From Siphonodentalium dalli (taxonomy: Eukaryota; Mollusca; Scaphopoda; Gadilida; Siphonodentaliidae), in contig CP136065.1 in NCBI GenBank assembly GCA_032622095.1, forward strand, positions 215,618,151-215,682,150: a stretch of 64,000 bases of DNA. The letters run 5' to 3'. Made by a program: the position numbers and the translations under genes. Shown here piece after piece: positions 58,321-64,000 of this stretch. Position 1 is the first letter of the stretch; each line of letters opens with the position of its first letter. The notes below the pieces were generated by a model, which was not told the DNA's origin, ran no database searches, and saw nothing but the letters and a program-made list of their open reading frames with translations.

Positions 58321-59939
58321 TTTTTAAATACATTGTGGTCCATTTCCAGTCGAACCACACTGAATAACATTTGTTTTCTTCATTGGGATGGAATATTTGT
58401 TGCTGTTTTATTCTACATTGTAATATACAGGGGTTTATGTTATGTCATGCAATTAAACATTTAGCTCAACATTATGAAACAAATGAAGCTTCCTCTCATA
58501 TAGAGCCAATACAATAACCAATTATATGATTGGAATTTTGTGAGACATTTTTAATTATTCCAGTAGTTCTTGGTATCTACATGTAAATATTGTTTTAATA
58601 TATATTTCAAGATCTCAAATGAATTAAAATACATTGTGTTTGTCATCTATTGATAACTGTTCAGATTGTGTATACAATAAAGATGATATGTTAAAATTCA
58701 CGATTTTTCGCCACAGGGACGGGCGGGTCACCAGAAAATCAGGGCTTTTTTATATTGGCCTAATAGATCCAGAGAAATTCTTTGTTGAAAATGGCTTATA
58801 TTTTTCTGTCTGAATTGACGAACAACGAGCGTGTGGCTCTTATAGGCACGGGTGGCGTTCTTTGCAGAAATATTAATATTTTTTCAAATCTCCATCAACA
58901 GAAGGAATATTAAAATATATATAGTTTTGTTCATATGCCAAACATAATCAGTACGTAAATAGTATATTGTCGTCAAGGCGTACGATGGTGTACGTAAGCA
59001 AGAGCCTGTTCGTGTTACAGAAGTTGTGCTTCTGTTTACATAACACAGCGCAATTATATTGGTTAATCACACAAAATGATATAAACGCTCTTTATTATTT
59101 CCATATCAGGAAAACATTAACAAATAATGCTCTTTATGTTTGCCATATCCGGATCTTAAAAAAAAGCCAGGTAACGTAACGTCTTTTGCTTTTGTTTACA
59201 TAACAAAGGAAAAACAATTGACAATAACATACAATGCCGCCCGTATATTAAAATCCATGTTTTGATACCAATAGCTCAAACCATATGCAAATATAATAAA
59301 TTTCCCATGTTGATAGTGATTTTTTTTTATTTGACAGCAATAAAATGTTACGAATATCCCTTCACCAAAATATTTCAACAATCAGTGCTGGTGCAATTGT
59401 TCTCGGGGGACTGCAGATGGGGTTGAAAATTTATCCGTTTATTGCATGTGTAGTGTATGCGTAACTAGGCCCCATTGCTTTTTAATCAAGCAACCGTATT
59501 TAAACGATAATAATATATTCTTTTCAAAAATGCATATTTTCCATTCCGGACGTCACACAACACAAAACTCAAAGGACATTACTTAATTCGATCCATGTCA
59601 AAATAAAATAGAGTTATTCCTCCTTAATTGAAAATGAGATAATACAGCATGAATCAATTGACACAATTCGCATATTGAACTGGTACTGATCATAATTACG
59701 AATAGATATTAGTAGTCGTATATTTGTTGGACGATCCAAAAAATGTACGAAAAATTGACGACTACAAGTCAGTTTGTGAGAAAATAGTGCCATTCAAACT
59801 TCTTGCCAACCGCAGCAATTAGGTCACATGGTTCTGTTTGTCGTGATTGTTGTGTACTTTATTATGCTGTTATCAGGTCATATTCAATGGTTCGGTCGAT
59901 GACTGCATGCAAAGCTCGTGTGCCCATGCGTGGCTTATT
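58321..59939. other. No recognisable gene or element
   Basis: AT-rich. Two similar sub-blocks (TCTGTTTACATAACA near 59032 and TTTGTTTACATAACA near 59192) hint at an old duplication. No exon is supported. Confidence 0.45.
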
Positions 59940-60053
59940 ATCGAAACGGTAATCGTAACTACGGATATGGCAAAACGACAACTGATAGAAAGTACGCAAA
60001 TTCGAAACGGTAATCGTAACTACGGGTATGGCAAAACGACAACTGATAGAAAG
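59940..60053 (+). repeat. 62-bp tandem duplication, second copy interrupted
   Basis: CGAAACGGTAATCGTAACTA through ACTGATAGAAAGTACGCAAA occurs at 59941-60001. It is repeated from 60003, where it is cut at 60053 by the element at 60054-60412. The last bases (TACGCAAATTC) resume at 60421. Confidence 0.85.
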
Positions 60054-60412
60054 CAAGCCTTGAAATAGGGTGTCTGTCATTTGCAGAATGAGGTCCCCCA
60101 GAGGGTGAATTTAGTGATGCTACCCCGCATAGCGGGCTAGCATCACCAAATTCACCCTCTGTGGACCTCATTCTGCTTACACCTCAGCAGAATGAGGTTC
60201 CCAGAGGGTGAATTTAGTGATTTTACCGCGCATAGCGGGCTAGCATCACCAAATTCACCCTCTGGGGACCTCATTCTGCTTACACCTCAGCAGAATGAGA
60301 TTCCCAGAGGGTGAATTTGGTGATGCTAGCCCGCTATGCGGGGGTAGCATCACTAAATTCACCCTCTGGGGACCTCATTCTGCAAATGACAGACACCCTA
60401 TTTCAAGGCTTG
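60054..60412. mobile_element. 359-bp hAT-like foldback with 8-bp target duplication
   Basis: Ends CAAGCCTTGAAATAGGGTGT and its complement; flanked by ATAGAAAG on both sides (60046-60053 and 60413-60420). The uninterrupted first copy of the local duplication has ATAGAAAG only once, which confirms the insertion. The interior is three units of about 110 bp, each itself a palindrome (GCAGAATGAGGT...GAGGGTGAATTT...GCATAGCGGG and mirror). An 8-bp duplication suits hAT; the ends are not the classic CAGNG, so the superfamily is inference. Confidence 0.85.
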
Positions 60413-60634
60413 ATAGAAAGTACGCAAATTCTAGTGACATAGTACCCTATTCCTAATTATTTTCAATAGCAATTCATTATGCGAAATGTGTCCAGTTTAT
60501 ATCGTGTTAATTTATGTGGTATATTGTGTAATTTCTGGAATAAACAATATGCGACATTCTAGGTATATCCACGCGATTCCACAAAAAATAAAGGCACAGA
60601 TGCCCTTCGCGGTGGGTATGCTGATAAAGGGTAG

Positions 60635-61540
60635 GGTTCTCTATTCCGAAGGTTCGCTATTCCGAAGGTTCACTAATCCGAAGGTTCACTAATCCGAAGG
60701 TTCACCAATCCGAAGGTTCACTATTCCGAAGGTTCGCTATTCCGAAGGTTTTCTATTATGGGAGTTTTTAGCCAGAAATGAATCAAAATTTGCCCCCCCC
60801 CCGTACATTTATACACCCCAATATAATATCTAATTTGTCCCAGATGTCGGTTATTAATAGCAAGAAGACAGCATCAGTTTATCATTTTAATATTATAGAA
60901 AGTTGAAAACACAATGACTGAAATAAACTACAAGTTAGAGATGCATTCTACCCGAACTGGCAATCTGTACTTGAAAGAAACATCAACATTAAAATCAAAA
61001 CAAAGTCAGAATTGCAGTTAGGTCCATTCAGCGGTATTCTGCTATACAGTAAGTTATAGCGCTCCAGTATTGATTGACCGTAAGAGCCCCACTGTTATAG
61101 TCCGCCTTTAGAATTTGGGACATTATACTAATCAAAATAACTCCTATGTAAATCATTTATAAATCAGATGATTTATTGAAGTTATGTCTACGTAAAATAA
61201 CACTTCCTAAAACGACATATATGTCGTTTTAGTCTTCAGCCGATAGACGGCATATATGTCGTTCTACTCGCCAAATATAAAAGGGTTAAATCTCAAGGAA
61301 ACCCACGAAAACAAAAATCACATTAATTTTTTTAATGTTTTAAGTTATTTCCTTCATAAAAAGAGTCTTCGTACTAAAGAACCCTCTCAATACTTTAGAA
61401 TATAGAATTCACTTTTAAAATAACAAAAACCTTCGGAATAGCGAACCTTCGGAATAGTGAACCTTCGGAATAGTGAACCTTCGGATTAGTGAACCTTCGG
61501 ATTAGTGAACCTTCGGAATAGCGAACCTTCGGAATAGAGA
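60635..61540. mobile_element. Element with termini made of 16-bp unit arrays (short copy)
   Basis: Seven units of CCGAAGGTTCGCTATT type on the left (60635-60755) and seven inverted units on the right (about 61427-61540). The AATCC variant occupies middle positions in both arrays, so the arrays mirror each other in unit order. The interior (GATGTCGGTTATTAATAGCA, AAGTTATTTCCTTCATAAAA) matches 7787-9612 without the nested insertion. No coding. Confidence 0.8.
61207..61232. repeat. 26-bp perfect palindrome
   Basis: Dyad centred on CATATATG with arms CTAAAACGA; a second half-site GCATATATGTCGTTCT follows about 20 bp later. It lies inside the element at 60635-61540. Confidence 0.8.
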
Positions 61541-62000
61541 CATGTTCCCCATTGGTTACAGTAATAATTTATGCATATTGTGATAGCTTCATACGGGTAC
61601 ATCAAACTTGGATAAAACTGTCGAAAAGGCACAATACCCTGAGAAATAACTGTTACCATGGAAACGATATTGAAAAAATACAAAAAATGGCATTATTGGA
61701 AAGAAATGAAGTCCAATAACCCTTGCAACACAATATAACTTTCTGAAATTTGTTTTCTATGACATGCACTTTTAATCCAGACTTCTTGATAGGGTCACTG
61801 TTGAGGTTTATTCAGCTGTTGTCATGGAAACGGACCAAATTTCGTCAAATAATCAGAAATAATGAAATTTTGTCCATAAACCGGACATTACGTGTAATGA
61901 AGCAAAACATATTATGGCAACGCGTTATAGATGTCTCAAACCCTTTTTCAACCATAACTATGTTCCAACCAGTATTAAACAGGATGCACATATAGGTTAT
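61541..62000. other. No recognisable feature
   Basis: Sequence between the 16-bp-array element and repeat copy 2; no coding or repeat was matched. Confidence 0.35.
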
Positions 62001-62854
62001 AATAGTCCATGAGCCAGGACCGATAATGGTACCATTTTGGTGGGCAAATTCTATCAACATTTTTCTCAAAGCTTTTAAGCTCAAGTTTATATGATGGCTG
62101 GGGCCCACTGTGGCAGCGTAGCTTAGTGTGCAAAATCTGTGTTTCCATGGCAACGGATGGTGTTTTTGGCCAGTGTAAAAAATATGCCTATAATGGTCTA
62201 CAACTAGAAAGTTCAATGCAGTAATTATATCTTTGCATTCGTATGGGGTGACACCCTTGGCGGGCTTTCTTTTGGCACGAGAGATTTCATCTCTAGAGGT
62301 CAAGGTCATACACAAAGTTCAAGGTCATTCACCAAAATATTAGCTTTTTCATATCGGGTCATACATGTTCTACCCACTGATTTTATAGATCAGTTTTGAA
62401 TACGTTATCTTTGCTCCTAAATAATCTGTAGCGTATGTTCTACATGGTGAACTGCATTATTGTTGAAACCGACATGTCAGTCATGAGATATAGGCCTTTA
62501 AACTTGGTGACCATTTTCCACAATGGGTCAAAATAAGTTAGTTCACAATATATCATGCTTCTGTGTAGTCCAGGCGATTGGTGCATGGGAATGTAAGAAA
62601 TGCACAACTTATGATAAAGGCATGAAACTTCCAATATATGTTCCTTGGACCTTACTGACCATTTTCAGATATGGAACCCGCCGAGATTTGGCGCTGCTTA
62701 GCAACGCTGTCTAGGCAACTACCCGAAAGTATAAAATGCTCATTACAGTATTTCATTCAACTTAAGTTCTTTTGAATTGCATATTTGAGGTATAGTTGTG
62801 ACATAGGATGAATTACACAGACTTGTGTCCTTGTTTCCTATCACAATGTCCATC
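62001..62854 (+). repeat. Dispersed 0.8 kb repeat, copy 2
   Basis: Direct match to 57416-58204, about 65 bp longer because of small insertions (an extra AAGGTCATACACAAAGTTC segment near 62300 and an extra block near 62640). Open frames over it are not shared by both copies, so it is non-coding. Confidence 0.8.
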
Positions 62855-63366
62855 ACAACCGTTGCTATGCAGCTACCCAGTCAGTAAAATGTATAATTCG
62901 CACTCTTCTGGGTGGCATTTTGGGACCAGAATTGATGGTAGATTTGTCTGAAAATACATTTTACATATCGTCGGCTGTATTCAAAGTAGACCCCGAAGCC
63001 ACGACAAATAGTTTTCGCGACTGGCTCAACCGATTTCGTGGCTGGTTAACTTGCTTAGCCGGCTCAGTCCCGACGTTCGTGGCTGACGAAATATGGCGGC
63101 TCAGCCAGCTGAGACGTTTCCGAAATATTCCTAATCCCCGGTATTGACCCCGTTTGCATTAGCGTTTGTGGTGAACCCGTGGAATTCCAGACCACACGTA
63201 ATCTTTTGATGTTGGGCTTTTCCACTATGGCAAAAATACCCGCATGGTTATACTATGTAGTTTCCCATCTAATCGGTATAAGTTACATTGGGACTTCTGT
63301 CGACTTCAGACTGCTATCATCACCGACACCTTGCATCATTGTATCATTGCATAGTGAATCCGATAG
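62855..63366. other. No firm feature
   Basis: A GC-richer patch (63000-63120) has weak internal symmetry around CAGCCAGCTGAG and two TTCGTGGCTG copies. No gene was recognised. Confidence 0.35.
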
Positions 63367-63748
63367 TCTCCTATATATTTTGAAGACCTCTGTATGTCTG
63401 TCTGTCTGTCTGTCTGTCTGTATGTATGTCATTTATACAACTCTACGATTCTCGACCGATCGGGACGAAACTTGGTACGTGTGTGTAGTTTGACCAGGCG
63501 GTCGTCAACGTCGTATTGGTGAGCCCGTGCGGCGCCCGATTCGCGCATGCGCAGACGAGATCTCGGAAACGGGTGGAGCTATCGACTTGAAATTTGGTAT
63601 GTGAATGTATCTTGCCCCGGATACGAATTTTGTCGGGTCGCCGAGCCCGTGCGACGTAAGCTTCGCGCATGCGCAGACCATATCTCGGAGCTATCGACTT
63701 GAAATTTGGTTTTTGAATAGCCCGGACAACGTCGGGCTCATCGGCTAG
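63367..63748 (+). mobile_element. Non-autonomous Helitron, first of a tandem pair
   Basis: Starts TCTCCTATATATTTTGAAGA, has a (TCTG)n run, then GATCGGGACGAAACTTGGTA and two CGCATGCGCAGA units. It ends with hairpin AGCCCGGACAACGTCGGGCT, CATCGG and CTAG (63745-63748). The next base starts another copy. Confidence 0.85.
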
Positions 63749-64000
63749 TCTCCTATATATTTTGAAGACCTCTGTCTGTCTGTATGTATGTATGTCTGTA
63801 TGTATGTCATTGATACAAATCTACGATTCTCAACCGATCGGGACGAAACTTGGTACGTGTGTGTAGTTTGACCAGGCGGTCGTCAACGTCGTATTGGCGA
63901 GCCCGTGCGGCGCCCGCTTCGCGCATGCGCAGACGAGATCTCGGAAACGGGTGGAGCTATCGACTTGAAATTTGCTATGTGAATGTATCTTGCCCCGGAT
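63749..64000 (+). mobile_element. Non-autonomous Helitron, second of pair, cut by window edge
   Basis: Begins TCTCCTATATATTTTGAAGA immediately after the CTAG of the preceding copy and continues with the same internal blocks to the end of the window. Confidence 0.85.

Noticed and set aside
61845-62315. 156-residue minus-strand frame
   Set aside because: It lies across dispersed repeat copy 2 and its left flank, and the frame is not kept in copy 1 at 57.4 kb.

Overview
This is a window of animal nuclear DNA, most likely from a marine invertebrate. It is AT-rich, has no operons, carries intron-split exons with GT/AG borders, and is packed with eukaryotic transposable elements (LINE, tRNA-derived SINE, Gypsy LTR, hAT, Helitron, TTAA-type and foldback elements). 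A lophotrochozoan or another invertebrate with large lectin families is my guess; the sequence does not fix the phylum. I see no complete host gene, no rRNA gene, no CRISPR array and nothing bacterial.

Host coding content is limited to four exons, all on the minus strand. A first exon at 12571-12892 has a TATA box, a signal peptide and a Cys-rich PAN/apple-like module, and ends in phase 1. An EGF exon at 57240-57362 is phase 1-1. It is followed by the first half of a C-type lectin domain (about 56587-56756), whose 5' phase joins exactly to the EGF exon. The terminal exon of a C-type lectin domain lies at 42688-42902. The last three may be one secreted EGF-CTLD gene with a 13.7 kb intron filled by transposons; the PAN exon probably starts a paralogue that runs off to lower coordinates.

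Layout. 0-12 kb: Helitron remnant, SINE, a 1.6 kb foldback, a small two-hairpin MITE, a composite element whose ends are arrays of a 16-bp unit (with a second element nested inside it), and a perfect 70-bp hairpin. 12.5-24 kb: PAN exon, a 457-bp MITE with 35-bp perfect inverted repeats, an intact-ended hAT element with 8-bp target duplication, tandem repeats and smaller MITEs. 24-36.5 kb: a decayed Gypsy retrotransposon (zinc-knuckle gag, protease, RT, RNase H, integrase, possible env-like tail) split by a 6.04 kb giant foldback element. 36.9-38.4 kb: 5'-truncated L1/Tx1-like LINE. 38.7-42.7 kb: nothing recognised. 42.7-57.4 kb: the lectin exons, with MITEs, Helitron, SINEs and a nearly full-length 6.87 kb LINE between two 384-bp direct repeats. 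57.4-64 kb: dispersed repeats, a hAT-like foldback with an empty-site comparison next to it, the short sister of the 16-bp-array element, and head-to-tail Helitrons at the right edge.

The dominant theme is inverted-repeat (foldback) DNA: at least a dozen independent structures from 70 bp to 6 kb. The most unusual objects are the 6 kb foldback inside the Gypsy pol/env region, the LINE with a 384-bp flanking duplication, and the element family whose termini are mirrored arrays of a 16-bp unit.
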